A stretch of DNA of 64,000 bases from JBEKYD01 sp049511335. GTDB lineage: Bacteria > Acidobacteriota > Terriglobia > Bryobacterales > Bryobacteraceae. The position numbers were made by a program, and so were the translations under genes. Shown here in pieces: positions 34,380-42,309 of this stretch. Numbering within the stretch: the first letter of the stretch is position 1; the number at the start of each line of letters is the position of its first letter. The stretch spans positions 1 through 64,000 of the forward strand of contig JBEKYD010000001.1 in the NCBI GenBank assembly GCA_049511335.1, read 5' to 3'. The notes under the pieces were generated by a model. That model made no database searches and was not told the origin of the DNA. It saw nothing but the letters and a program-made list of their open reading frames with translations.

Positions 34380-36908
34380 CTACGACTCCCAGCAGTTCGA
34401 GATAGAGTGGTTCCACCGATCGAAGACCTCTTCGTCGGTGAGCGGCGCCAGATAGTTCCACACGCGGCCGCGGGCGATCTTCCAACGCATGGCGGCGCCG
34501 AGAAAGCACGCGCCAACCGGCTCGGGCGCACGCGCAATTTCTTCCATCACGCGATCGAGCGATCCCGCCGTGGTGAAGTTGCGCAACTGGAACAGCAGGC
34601 GGTTCCGCCGGACGATGTTTTCGACGGTTTCCGCCGCATAGTGCCGTCCGATGGTGGCGCGCTGCGTATGGTAGGCGATCGATCCGGGCGAATACCACGA
34701 GTCGTAGCCCAGCTTTCGCGCGCGCCAACCCCATTCCACGTCCTCCCAGTAGAACGGGTCGTAAGCCGCGGCATCGAGGAACTTTCTCAGCAGTTCGGTT
34801 CGAAACAGCGACGCGCCGCCGCCGGCGTAGAAGGTCGGAACCGGGTTGCCGGATTTCGGAATCCAGTCGTGAATGGTAGCCAGGCCGGACTCTATCAATA
34901 GCGTGGTCCAGTTGGTTTCGTCGCGGAAGCGCGTCGCGTCTTTGAGAATCACCTGCGAGGCCACCGAGAACGTTTCCTCCGCGCGGCCGGCTGCCAGCTC
35001 GCCGAGCGCAGCAGGTTCCAGGATGACGTCGCTGTTCAGCAGGTACACCCAGTCGTAACGCACGCGCGCGAGGCCGGCGCGAACGGCGCCTGCGAAGCCC
35101 AGGGGCCGGTCATAGAAACGCCAGCGAACGCCGGGGTGCTCCCTGCACAGATGCTCGTAGCCGGAGCGCGGCGAACCGTTCACCACCACGATCGCTTCCA
35201 GCGGCTCGCGCCACTCGAAAGCGGCCGCGCGCACGCTCGCCAGGCAGGCGGTCAGCTCTTCCACGTTGTCCCATTCCGGAATCAGAATTGAAAGGCCCGG
35301 CTTCCATCGGCCGCCGAAGGGTGGCCTGAGCCGGCGGCGGTAGCGGCGTTGCAACCGCATCCCCCAACGGTCGATCGCATGCACGAAACGGTCTAGCGGC
35401 TCAAGCGCCGCCCGCCGCGCGGCGGTGCGTTCCGGGTCGACAAACTCTTTCGACACCAGAAGCGCCAGGGCGAATCCAAGGTCGCGCCGGTCGGTGCCCA
35501 CTCCGCGTTCCGAAGGCCGGTAGACATGCGCGGTACGAAACTCGAGCATCCAGGGCGCCGGCTGGTCCGCGTCCACCGCGAAATCCAGCCCGAACGGCAT
35601 GATTCCCTCCCAAGGGTTCGTCACTCGTCCGATTTCGTATCCGTTCAGGCGGATCGAAAGCCGGTTCGGATGGTTCGCGGGCCCGGATGGCAGCATCCCG
35701 GAGACGTGCAACGTGCGCGAGCCCGGACGCGGTTCTAATATTGCCGCGGCCTGCTGGCTGCTCCAAATGTGTTCTTCGTCCGACGGCTCATGCCAGCCGT
35801 AGAGCAGTTGAGCGTTGAGGCCCCTCGCCGCAACGATCTCACTGGCACGCGGGCCGGGGCGGTAGGCTCGCTTCCACGGGCACGTGCGGCATTCCGGGAC
35901 TTCCCCGCGCCGGTATCGCTCGCGGAAGCGCCGGTACGCTTCGCCGTGCCAGATCTCACCGATCGGCTGCTCCGCCAGGTTGCCCAACGGATGTTTGTCC
36001 AGCACCTCGCAAGCCACCACGTCGCCATTCGACAATACGTGCGCCGTCTCCCACGGGTTCTGCTCGCAGGAATAGATAAGCGCGCCCTGGGGCAGTTCCC
36101 ACGGGTACGGAACCGGAACTTCGCCCAGCAGGCGGCCGCCGGCCGTCGACAATTCGTTCGAGATCGTGATGCGGATCTCCGGGTGGGTTCGCTCCGTCTC
36201 CGTCACCATGGCTCGCAAGCGGCTTTCAAACTCCGGCCGGTGCGTGCCGCCCGGCGTCAACTCAACATGGAAGGGTGCCGGAATCTCGTCGCGCCGCATC
36301 ACCGGAAAGATCATGATTTCATGCAGCGCCAGTCGATCCGCGAGCGCAGCAACCGAACGAAGCTCGGCCAGGTTCGTGTCCATGGCGACGAACGCGAAAT
36401 CGACGACTGGCGATGGCGGCGCCGCCCGGCACAATTCCAGGAAACTCACGAGGCGCGAGCGCAGCGTGGCGAACGAACTGTAACGATAGACTTCCGCAAA
36501 CTTTTCGGGATCGGTGGCGTGCACGGAGACGGTGAGCCGGTCGAGCCCGCTCCGGCTCAAGGGGCCCAGAAGAGGCTCCGGCGCGCTGGCCATCGCGGTG
36601 ACCAGCTCCACATACGCTCCGGCAGCCCGTGCCCGCTCGATGGCCGGGATCAACTCGGGGTAGACCGTGGATTCGCCCGAGTAGTTCAGCACGAACTTGC
36701 GCGGATCCACCAGCGCGCCCACCAGCGCATCGAACACCGCGAATGGCAGGTGGACGCCCGCGCCGCGCCGCATTTTGCGGGAACAGAAGATGCAGTCGAA
36801 GGGGCACTTCGACGTCAACTCCACCCACAGAGTGCGGGGCGTACGCGCGGCTAGAAACTCCGGAGGGCCCCCTTGTCTCTCTGTATCAGAGTCCAAACGC
36901 GGCCGCAT
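34380..36908 (-). CDS. radical SAM/SPASM - beta-sandwich - GT2 glycosyltransferase fusion
   Basis: This 842-residue protein joins three domains. A radical SAM domain has its cluster at Cys35, Cys39 and Cys42 (CPFDCIFC), followed by a SPASM-type region with Cys281, Cys300, Cys340 and Cys343. Residues about 362-490 form a beta-sandwich like those found beside glycosyltransferases (YGWHEPSDEEHIW...LSIRLNGYEIG...DRRDLGFAL). From 538 a GT2 domain follows (LSILIPEWDNVEELTACLAS), with the metal motif NSD at 625-627 and the catalytic WEDVEWGWR at 721-729. It would modify a substrate by radical chemistry and glycosylate it, or one domain serves only in binding. AGGTGA precedes the ATG. It overlaps the GNAT gene end by 23 bases. 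No precursor peptide gene is seen. Confidence 0.85.
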   Translation of the reverse strand: MRPRLDSDTERQGGPPEFLAARTPRTLWVELTSKCPFDCIFCSRKMRRGAGVHLPFAVFDALVGALVDPRKFVLNYSGESTVYPELIPAIERARAAGAYVELVTAMASAPEPLLGPLSRSGLDRLTVSVHATDPEKFAEVYRYSSFATLRSRLVSFLELCRAAPPSPVVDFAFVAMDTNLAELRSVAALADRLALHEIMIFPVMRRDEIPAPFHVELTPGGTHRPEFESRLRAMVTETERTHPEIRITISNELSTAGGRLLGEVPVPYPWELPQGALIYSCEQNPWETAHVLSNGDVVACEVLDKHPLGNLAEQPIGEIWHGEAYRRFRERYRRGEVPECRTCPWKRAYRPGPRASEIVAARGLNAQLLYGWHEPSDEEHIWSSQQAAAILEPRPGSRTLHVSGMLPSGPANHPNRLSIRLNGYEIGRVTNPWEGIMPFGLDFAVDADQPAPWMLEFRTAHVYRPSERGVGTDRRDLGFALALLVSKEFVDPERTAARRAALEPLDRFVHAIDRWGMRLQRRYRRRLRPPFGGRWKPGLSILIPEWDNVEELTACLASVRAAAFEWREPLEAIVVVNGSPRSGYEHLCREHPGVRWRFYDRPLGFAGAVRAGLARVRYDWVYLLNSDVILEPAALGELAAGRAEETFSVASQVILKDATRFRDETNWTTLLIESGLATIHDWIPKSGNPVPTFYAGGGASLFRTELLRKFLDAAAYDPFYWEDVEWGWRARKLGYDSWYSPGSIAYHTQRATIGRHYAAETVENIVRRNRLLFQLRNFTTAGSLDRVMEEIARAPEPVGACFLGAAMRWKIARGRVWNYLAPLTDEEVFDRWNHSISNCWES

Positions 36909-37407
36909 ATTTCACCTTGCCGCGAATCTGATCGAGAGGCCCGGGGCGGAGCTCCATCGCCATGAATGCTTCGGGAGGAAACGGGCTTTCGAGAGACCGT
37001 GCCTTCTCGGTGGAGAAGCCAAAGCGCGGGTAGTAATCGGGATGGCCGACAACGATGACGATGTGCTCACCCTGCCTCCGCAACCGATCCAGGCCATAGC
37101 CAATCAGCCGTCCGCCGATCCCCTGACGCTGGTGCTCGGGCAATACGGCCATCGGAGCCAACGCCACCGCCGGGACCGATCCGCCGCTTGTTTCAATCGA
37201 CATCCGGCTGAACAGGATGTGCCCAACGATGCGGTTCTCCAGCTCGGCAACGATCGATGCAAGCACGACGCCTTCGGCGCGCAAGTTATCGACCAGGTCG
37301 GCTTCGTCCATGCGGCCAAATGCCGCTTGGTTGACCGAGTGGACCGCCGATCGCTCCTGAGTTTCGGTGCTCTCGTGACGGATAGTCAGATTGCTTTCCG
37401 GATGCAC
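36886..37407 (-). CDS. GNAT-family N-acetyltransferase
   Basis: This 173-residue enzyme is a YhbS-type GNAT acetyltransferase. The acetyl-CoA loop is LPEHQRQGIGGRLIGYGL, after LAPMAVLP in strand 4. Motif B is IVIVVGHPDYYPRFGF. It would acetylate a small molecule or protein amine. The start is GTG. It lies upstream of the radical SAM fusion gene in the same direction and overlaps its start by 23 bases, so the two are co-transcribed and could act on one pathway. Confidence 0.88.
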   Translation of the reverse strand: MHPESNLTIRHESTETQERSAVHSVNQAAFGRMDEADLVDNLRAEGVVLASIVAELENRIVGHILFSRMSIETSGGSVPAVALAPMAVLPEHQRQGIGGRLIGYGLDRLRRQGEHIVIVVGHPDYYPRFGFSTEKARSLESPFPPEAFMAMELRPGPLDQIRGKVKYAAAFGL

Positions 37408-37445
37408 ATGCCGATTTTAGCGCTACTCCCGCGCCCGGCCTCGGG

Positions 37446-38609
37446 TCACACGCGCAAATACCAGCCCTTCCGGTGCATCGCGTACGCGACCAGATACATG
37501 GCTCCCGTAAACACCAAGGAGTACAACAGCGACGCAATCGCAGGCGAGGCCAGCGGCGCGAAGAGCGTGCGATAGAGATAATGCTGCAGCGAGATGTGGC
37601 CGGACGCCGCGTTCCATCGGATGCTCGAGATCGCTTCGGCAGAGAACTCCGCCGCCATGTACACGGCAATCGCATTCATTCCCAGGATCACCAGCGGTCT
37701 CACGGGTTTGTGCCAGCCCAGGCCGTCCACCAGCCAGGCGAACATGGCGAAGACCACGAAATCGAGGCCCGCCATGAAGAGACAGAAGGAATCCGTCCAG
37801 AGTTTCTTATTGATAGGCAGCCAATAACTGCAGATGGCGCCGGCGGCGAGCAGAAGGTTGCCGGCCAGGAAGAGCCAGGTCATGCGCTCGGGCAGCGACC
37901 GGCGCAGCCGCAGCAGGTGGCCGGCCAGCACGCCAAACAGTGTGGTGGCAATGGCCGGAAGGGTGCTGACGATGCCTTCCGGGTCCCAGGTCTTAGTCTC
38001 TCGATAGTTATGGCTGCCCAGGACCATGCGGTCGATGTAGTGGGCGAAATTGCCGTCCTCGTCGAGGCGGCCGGGGCCGAATCCCGGCGCCGGAACCAGC
38101 GTCATCAACATCCAATAGGCGGCCAGCAGGCCGATCAGCCAACAGATTTGAGCGCGCAGACCGGTGTACAGAAACAGGATCGATACCACCAGGTAACAGA
38201 TGGCGATCCGCTGCAGCACACCCAAGATTCGTTGCGTGCCCAGGTCGAAGAGAGGCGGCGCGTAAACGGCCAGCCCGAAGGCAAACAAGATGGCGGCGCG
38301 GCGGAAGATCTGCGGCAACAGGCGCGCGCGGGGAATGCCTTCGGCCAGGCGCTTGCCCAGAGAAAGGGTGATGGCGACGCCGACAATCCACAAAAACGTG
38401 GGGAACACCGTATCGGTGAGCGTCCAACCGTTCCACTGCGAGTGGCGCAACTGCGTATACGCGTCCCGCTCGCTGCCGTTGTTATTGACAAGCACCATGA
38501 GCGCCATGGTGAGGCCGCGGAAGGCATCGAGCGAAAGCAGCCGCCGCGGCGTGGAAGCGGGGGTCTCGAGGACCGGTTCGAGGGACGGTGCGACGGAGGT
38601 CGGGGTCAT
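37446..38609 (-). CDS. heparan-alpha-glucosaminide N-acetyltransferase-like membrane protein
   Basis: This 387-residue protein has about ten transmembrane helices. It opens LSLDAFRGLTMALMVLVNNN, the signature of the DUF5009/DUF1624 (NagX, HGSNAT-like) family, with FPTFLWIVGVAITLSLGKRL and LGVLQRIAICYLV after it. Known members move acetyl groups across membranes to amino sugars. The ATG overlaps the stop of ogt (ATGA), and AGGAGAGG precedes it. The acceptor is unknown; cell-wall or exopolysaccharide sugars are likely. Confidence 0.85.
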   Translation of the reverse strand: MTPTSVAPSLEPVLETPASTPRRLLSLDAFRGLTMALMVLVNNNGSERDAYTQLRHSQWNGWTLTDTVFPTFLWIVGVAITLSLGKRLAEGIPRARLLPQIFRRAAILFAFGLAVYAPPLFDLGTQRILGVLQRIAICYLVVSILFLYTGLRAQICWLIGLLAAYWMLMTLVPAPGFGPGRLDEDGNFAHYIDRMVLGSHNYRETKTWDPEGIVSTLPAIATTLFGVLAGHLLRLRRSLPERMTWLFLAGNLLLAAGAICSYWLPINKKLWTDSFCLFMAGLDFVVFAMFAWLVDGLGWHKPVRPLVILGMNAIAVYMAAEFSAEAISSIRWNAASGHISLQHYLYRTLFAPLASPAIASLLYSLVFTGAMYLVAYAMHRKGWYLRV

Positions 38610-39142
38610 GCGCTTTCCTCTCCTGTAAAGGGTAACGCGCCGCCGCGTTCGTGATCGAGGAGCCAGCGTTTGCGGGCCAGGCCGCCGCCGTAGCCGGTAA
38701 GCGCGCCATTGGCGCCGATGACGCGATGGCAGGGAACCACGATGGCGACGGGGTTGGAACCGTTCGCCAAACCGACGGCGCGGCAGGCACTGGGCCGTCC
38801 GATGCGAGCGGCCAGTTGGCCGTAGGTGGTAGTGGAACCGGCCGGAATCCGGCGCAGCGCGGCCCAGACCTGGCGCTGGAATGGAGTGCCGCCGGCATCG
38901 ACGGGGATGCGGTCGATGGCAGTCACGTCGCCGGCAAAATAGGCTTCGAGCGGTTCGCGGATTTCGGGCGGCGCGGCGGCGGGGACCAGGCGGCACGGGC
39001 CGTAGTGCCGTTCGAGGGCGCGCTCGAGGCCGTCGTCGCCGTGAAGGTCCAGCATGCGAAGCGCGGCCTGGCCGGCAGTGCCGCTCCAGACCAGGCGCAG
39101 CACGCCGATGGGCGAAGTCATGCGGTCGAGGAACAGGTCCAT
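38606..39142 (-). CDS. ogt: methylated-DNA-protein cysteine methyltransferase
   Basis: This 178-residue repair protein removes alkyl groups from O6-alkylguanine in a suicide reaction. The acceptor is Cys138 in VVPCHRV. The recognition helix TTYGQLAARIGRPSACRAVG precedes it, and GGLARKRWLLDHE follows. The N-terminal domain (1-80) is the usual one for Ogt. The start at MDLFLDRM fits the family better than upstream starts. It is the leading gene of a coupled pair with the membrane acyltransferase. Confidence 0.95.
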   Translation of the reverse strand: MDLFLDRMTSPIGVLRLVWSGTAGQAALRMLDLHGDDGLERALERHYGPCRLVPAAAPPEIREPLEAYFAGDVTAIDRIPVDAGGTPFQRQVWAALRRIPAGSTTTYGQLAARIGRPSACRAVGLANGSNPVAIVVPCHRVIGANGALTGYGGGLARKRWLLDHERGGALPFTGEESA

Positions 39143-39201
39143 GGGTACACTCAGGGTACTGCTTTGGGGCCTGCTAGGGATGGCCGGCGTGCGGGAAACG
39201 A

Positions 39202-39399
39202 TCAGGCTGCGCCGGCAAGCATCTTGGGGAGGCAACAATCGGTGAATTTCCTACCGCTGCCGCAGGGGCACGCCTCACTGAAGCCGGCGAAATCGGCGGC
39301 GTTGTGCATTCTTGTGCGATTAGGCGGCATTTGTGCGCCTACCGGGGCGGGTTTAGCGGCAGTGCGACGTTGTTTCCGTTCGAACGGGATGGGTGGCAT
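39202..39399 (-). CDS. SEC-C motif microprotein
   Basis: This 65-residue protein ends in a SEC-C zinc motif: CPCGSGRKFTDCC. SEC-C at the tail of SecA binds SecB or ribosomes; free-standing forms are common and of unknown role. The first 35 residues are basic and have no known domain. It lies 59 bases upstream of ogt in the same direction. Confidence 0.75.
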   Translation of the reverse strand: MPPIPFERKQRRTAAKPAPVGAQMPPNRTRMHNAADFAGFSEACPCGSGRKFTDCCLPKMLAGAA

Positions 39400-39440
39400 C
39401 GCTTGCTCAGAGCCAGAAAAAGCTCTTCAAAACCGATACA

Positions 39441-39449
39441 TGTTATAGT
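39441..39449 (+). promoter_or_regulatory. probable extended -10 promoter
   Basis: TGTTATAGT (TG, one base, TATAGT) lies 27 bases before the ATG at 39476. No good -35 hexamer is seen, as is usual with extended -10 promoters. AGGAGG at 39458-39463 serves as ribosome site. It would drive the three or four genes from 39476 to 41777. Confidence 0.45.
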
Positions 39450-39475
39450 GTCGCATCAGGAGGAACGCTGAACTT

Positions 39476-39886
39476 ATGCCGCGCGCGATTCCAATTCTCG
39501 CCGGCCTGCTCCTCTGCACTCTTGGCTTGAGCCCGATGGCTTGCCACCGTAGTAGCGATACAGAGCTGGAGACGTTGGATTACGCCAAGAGCACGATCAG
39601 CCTGGATGGCCCGGCTACTGCGCGGACCACCGGCGGCCACAAGATTGAAGTGGAGGGGCCGGCGACCAACCACGACAAGTTTCAGCACGACGTCTATTTC
39701 ACGGCCACGCTTTGGGATGCTGGCGGCAACGCCGTGGGCACGGCCACCGGCAAGCTGGAGGATTGGCCGGCAGGGCATCGCGGTCTCTACAAGCTTGCGG
39801 GCACAGCGAAGTCTGCCGAGTGGGCGCGCGTAACGGTGGTGGTCTCCAACGTGAAGGAACATGTGAGGGGCCAGGCTGAGGATTAG
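39476..39886 (+). CDS. exported protein, probable lipoprotein, function unknown
   Basis: This 136-residue protein has a signal peptide (about 1-22) that ends LSPMAC. Cys23 may be lipidated, though Pro and Met make a poor lipobox. The rest looks like a single FxLYD-like beta domain: KIEVEGPATN...DVYFTATLWDAGGNAVGTAT then WARVTVVVSNV. It begins a run of genes that ends in a membrane polyferredoxin. I do not recognise the family. Confidence 0.65.
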   Translation: MPRAIPILAGLLLCTLGLSPMACHRSSDTELETLDYAKSTISLDGPATARTTGGHKIEVEGPATNHDKFQHDVYFTATLWDAGGNAVGTATGKLEDWPAGHRGLYKLAGTAKSAEWARVTVVVSNVKEHVRGQAED

Positions 39887-39892
39887 GCCCGG

Positions 39893-40450
39893 ATGCCTGT
39901 GCCAGGACCAAGCAGAGTCATCCGAGCCCAAGTGATGGCCGCGGCTTTGCTGTACATTGTTCTGGCGCGGTCTGCGGCGGCCACGGGCAACTACGTCCTG
40001 ACGGCGGAGCTTCCGGCGACGCTCCGCAAAGGTGCGCCGGCCACTCTGCTTCTCCACGTTCACAGTGGAGCGCAGCCGGTGGACCACCTGGCCGCCTGCC
40101 TGGCCACTGCGCCACTTTTCATCAGCATGGAAGATGCCCTGGATACCACTCCCGCTAATGGCATCGATCTCGGGGCCGGCCCCGAGTCCGGCCTTCAGCC
40201 GGCCTGCAGCATGGCCATCGCGGGTGTCCCGAGCGGGCCCGGCACCTATGCCTTTACGTGGGAGCCGGACACAGCCGGCAGGGTGAACCTGAAGTTCACC
40301 GCCGGAGCCAGCGCCATCACCGTGCCCGCCGACGTTGACAGCGCACCCCCCAGTCCCGTGATCCTCGCCGTCTTCGTGGTCTTCGTCGCGCTGGTTTTCA
40401 GCATAGCCGCTTACGTGCGCCGCCGGTGGCCGGAAGCGGCGGCCCCATGA
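39893..40450 (+). CDS. membrane-anchored Ig-like domain protein, function unknown
   Basis: This 185-residue protein has a signal peptide (about 1-30, ...ARSAAATG), an Ig-like beta domain (YVLTAELPATLRKGAPATLL, then GPGTYAFTWEPDTAGRVNLK) and a C-terminal helix (SPVILAVFVVFVALVFSIAA) followed by RRR. It should face outward and be anchored by its tail. Its stop overlaps the polyferredoxin start (ATGA), so they are coupled, and it may serve the same redox complex. I do not recognise the family. Confidence 0.65.
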   Translation: MPVPGPSRVIRAQVMAAALLYIVLARSAAATGNYVLTAELPATLRKGAPATLLLHVHSGAQPVDHLAACLATAPLFISMEDALDTTPANGIDLGAGPESGLQPACSMAIAGVPSGPGTYAFTWEPDTAGRVNLKFTAGASAITVPADVDSAPPSPVILAVFVVFVALVFSIAAYVRRRWPEAAAP

Positions 40451-41559
40451 ATCTATTGAGCATTCCGTGGATCAGGGCCGCGCTGCGCAGCCGTTTCTAC
40501 CCCACGGCTTTTCAATGGACCACGGCAGCGGCGTTCGTTCTGGTTCTCTGGGCGGCGCTCTTCGGAACGAACAACGCCGGTCAGAATTTCGGGATGGCAT
40601 TGGCCTGGACCGTCTGGTGGCCGCTGCTGCCGCTCTCTTTCGTTTTCGTCGGACGCTTCTGGTGCGCTGTTTGCCCCCTGGCTTGGCTTTCCGACCAGGT
40701 CCAGCGTGCAGTGGGAGTGCGGCTCTCCGCTCCGCGCGTCCTCGTGCGGTATGGCCCGTGGATCATAGCCGCGCTGTTCATCATGATCACCTACCCCGAC
40801 CAGACGTGGCAATTCGACGATGACGCGCGTAAGACTGGCTATCTGCTGCTGGCGTTGCTTTCCGTGGTGATCTTCTTCGGGGCGTTTTTTGAGCGGCGGA
40901 CGTTTTGCCGGTATGCCTGTTTCGTCGGGGCATTTGCCTCCAATTACAGCCGGGCCGGCGTGGTGGAACTCCGCGCCGAGCCGGGGCGCTGCCGTCATTG
41001 CCGTACCTCCGACTGCAGCCGCGGAACGGCCTCGATGCAGGGCTGCCCGGTCTTCCTTTTCGCTCCGGCCGTTGAGGACTCCGGTACGTGCCATCTTTGC
41101 GGGAACTGCGTAAAGAACTGCCCGCACGACGCGATCCGCATTTCGCCCCGCCTTCCCACGGCGGAGTTGTGGAACGTCCGCCAGCCACGGCTGCCCGATG
41201 TCGCCCTGGTGATGATCGTGATGGGCATGGTCCTGATCGAGCGCGCCACAGCGCTCCGTCTGTGGAATCCGCTGGTGGAGCAGACGGGTACGCTACTGCA
41301 TTTAGATTCCTATGCGTCGTATCCCCTAATCCACGGATTTCTCCTCACGATGTTTATGTTGGCGCCGCTAGCAGGCTTAGTGGTCGCCAGCCTCCTCTCG
41401 GAAGCGCTGCACGACAAGGTAAGCCTCGCGAAGGTATTCCAGAACTCCATGACCTTCGGTTACGCCATGATTCCGCTGGCCCTTGCCAGCCACGTCGCAC
41501 TCGTCTCGATCGCCTGTTGGAATGGTCCCGAAGCATTCCCTTTGCCTTCCTGGCGATGA
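40447..41559 (+). CDS. NapH/CcoG-like membrane polyferredoxin
   Basis: This 370-residue membrane protein resembles the NapH/NosR/CcoG group. Conserved CxxxCP motifs follow the membrane helices: FWCAVCPLAW and FCRYACFVGAF. A soluble cluster region holds CRHCRTSDCSRG and CHLCGNCVKNCPHDAI, enough for two [4Fe-4S] clusters. It would relay electrons from the membrane. It starts at an ATG in ATGA, coupled to the gene before. Its frame ends early: the last helices expected in the family lie in another frame (41556-41777). Confidence 0.8.
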   Translation: MNLLSIPWIRAALRSRFYPTAFQWTTAAAFVLVLWAALFGTNNAGQNFGMALAWTVWWPLLPLSFVFVGRFWCAVCPLAWLSDQVQRAVGVRLSAPRVLVRYGPWIIAALFIMITYPDQTWQFDDDARKTGYLLLALLSVVIFFGAFFERRTFCRYACFVGAFASNYSRAGVVELRAEPGRCRHCRTSDCSRGTASMQGCPVFLFAPAVEDSGTCHLCGNCVKNCPHDAIRISPRLPTAELWNVRQPRLPDVALVMIVMGMVLIERATALRLWNPLVEQTGTLLHLDSYASYPLIHGFLLTMFMLAPLAGLVVASLLSEALHDKVSLAKVFQNSMTFGYAMIPLALASHVALVSIACWNGPEAFPLPSWR

Positions 41560-41777
41560 TGGACCGGTTTCCCGCCGAGAACCATGCGGCTTGGCTGCCC
41601 AACCCGACGGTTAGCCGAATTGAGATAGTGGTGCTGGCCCTGGGAATTGCCGGCTCATGGTATTCCGCTTGGCGCGTCGCTAGGCGGCGCGCGCGCCGGA
41701 GACCGCTGGCCGCCTGCCTGCCGCACGCGTTGCTGCTGCTGGGCGTGCTGGCTGCCAACCTTACCAACCAACGATGA
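41556..41777 (+). CDS. C-terminal portion of the polyferredoxin, in another frame
   Basis: This 73-residue frame begins with ATG in ATGATG, overlapping the TGA of the polyferredoxin. It encodes two membrane helices, VSRIEIVVLALGIAGSWYSA and LAACLPHALLLLGVLAANL, with RVARRRARRRP between. Polyferredoxins of this kind usually end with such a helix pair. Either a single base has been lost or gained near 41520-41556, or the ATGA overlap makes it a coupled separate subunit. I favour a frameshift. The frame upstream of the ATG stays open in a way that supports this. Confidence 0.55.
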   Translation: MMDRFPAENHAAWLPNPTVSRIEIVVLALGIAGSWYSAWRVARRRARRRPLAACLPHALLLLGVLAANLTNQR

Positions 41778-41780
41778 TCT

Positions 41781-41919
41781 TCATTTCTTCACGGCGCGCG
41801 GATGCGGCTTCTTCGCCTTCACGGCTTCCGCCCGTTTCAACGCCAGCGCTTCTTGGTGGCTGCGACGATAGCCTTCCTGCCAGCGGCGGAGAGCACCCGC
41901 TTCGGCTTCGGAACCTCGG
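41781..41919 (-). pseudogene. frameshifted remnant of a KRW-type basic tail protein
   Basis: Minus strand: EVPKPKRVLSAAGRKAIVAA then TKKRW, a phrase typical of small basic acidobacterial DNA-binding-like proteins. The next part, ALKRAEAVKAKKPHPRAVKK, ending at TGA 41781-41783, is in another frame; adding one G after TGG would join them. The upstream part has no conserved N-terminus. It converges on the polyferredoxin end. Confidence 0.5.
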
Positions 41920-42282
41920 ACCAAATTCCCGAACGGCAGAGATAGATGGTGGTACACTTAGTCCGGGAGGTCCCAGCGCACGGCCGACCGGAAGTCTGAC
42001 GCGTGGCTAACGTCCCCGACGGGATTGCCATAGATCCTCAGACCTGCAGAATGTGTTGGCCACCGCTCCTGCGACCTCCCCGCGCACCCACGCAAAAGCA
42101 ACTCGACGCTACTTCTTCCCACTCGGGTCCAGAATGCGAGCACCGCGCTCGGCTGGCCGGATAGCTAGCAATTTGCCGACGTACTGGCGCCCGCTGCGCG
42201 CTGGGACCGGAATTCCACCAAGCGTTGGAAGACGCGGGCGTTGGAAAGGCGGGCGGCCCAGGCCCGCCTAATTAGCGTTATC
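41920..42282. other. gap, no clear gene
   Basis: I see no gene here. Open frames on both strands lack known motifs. A GGCGGG...CCCGCC palindrome lies near 42249-42267 (GGCGGGCGGCCCAGGCCCGCC) and is the only structure I note. It must hold the promoter of the Tat-exported aminotransferase. Confidence 0.4.
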
Positions 42283-42309
42283 ATGGCCAAAGCCGGAGGC
42301 AGAACTGCA

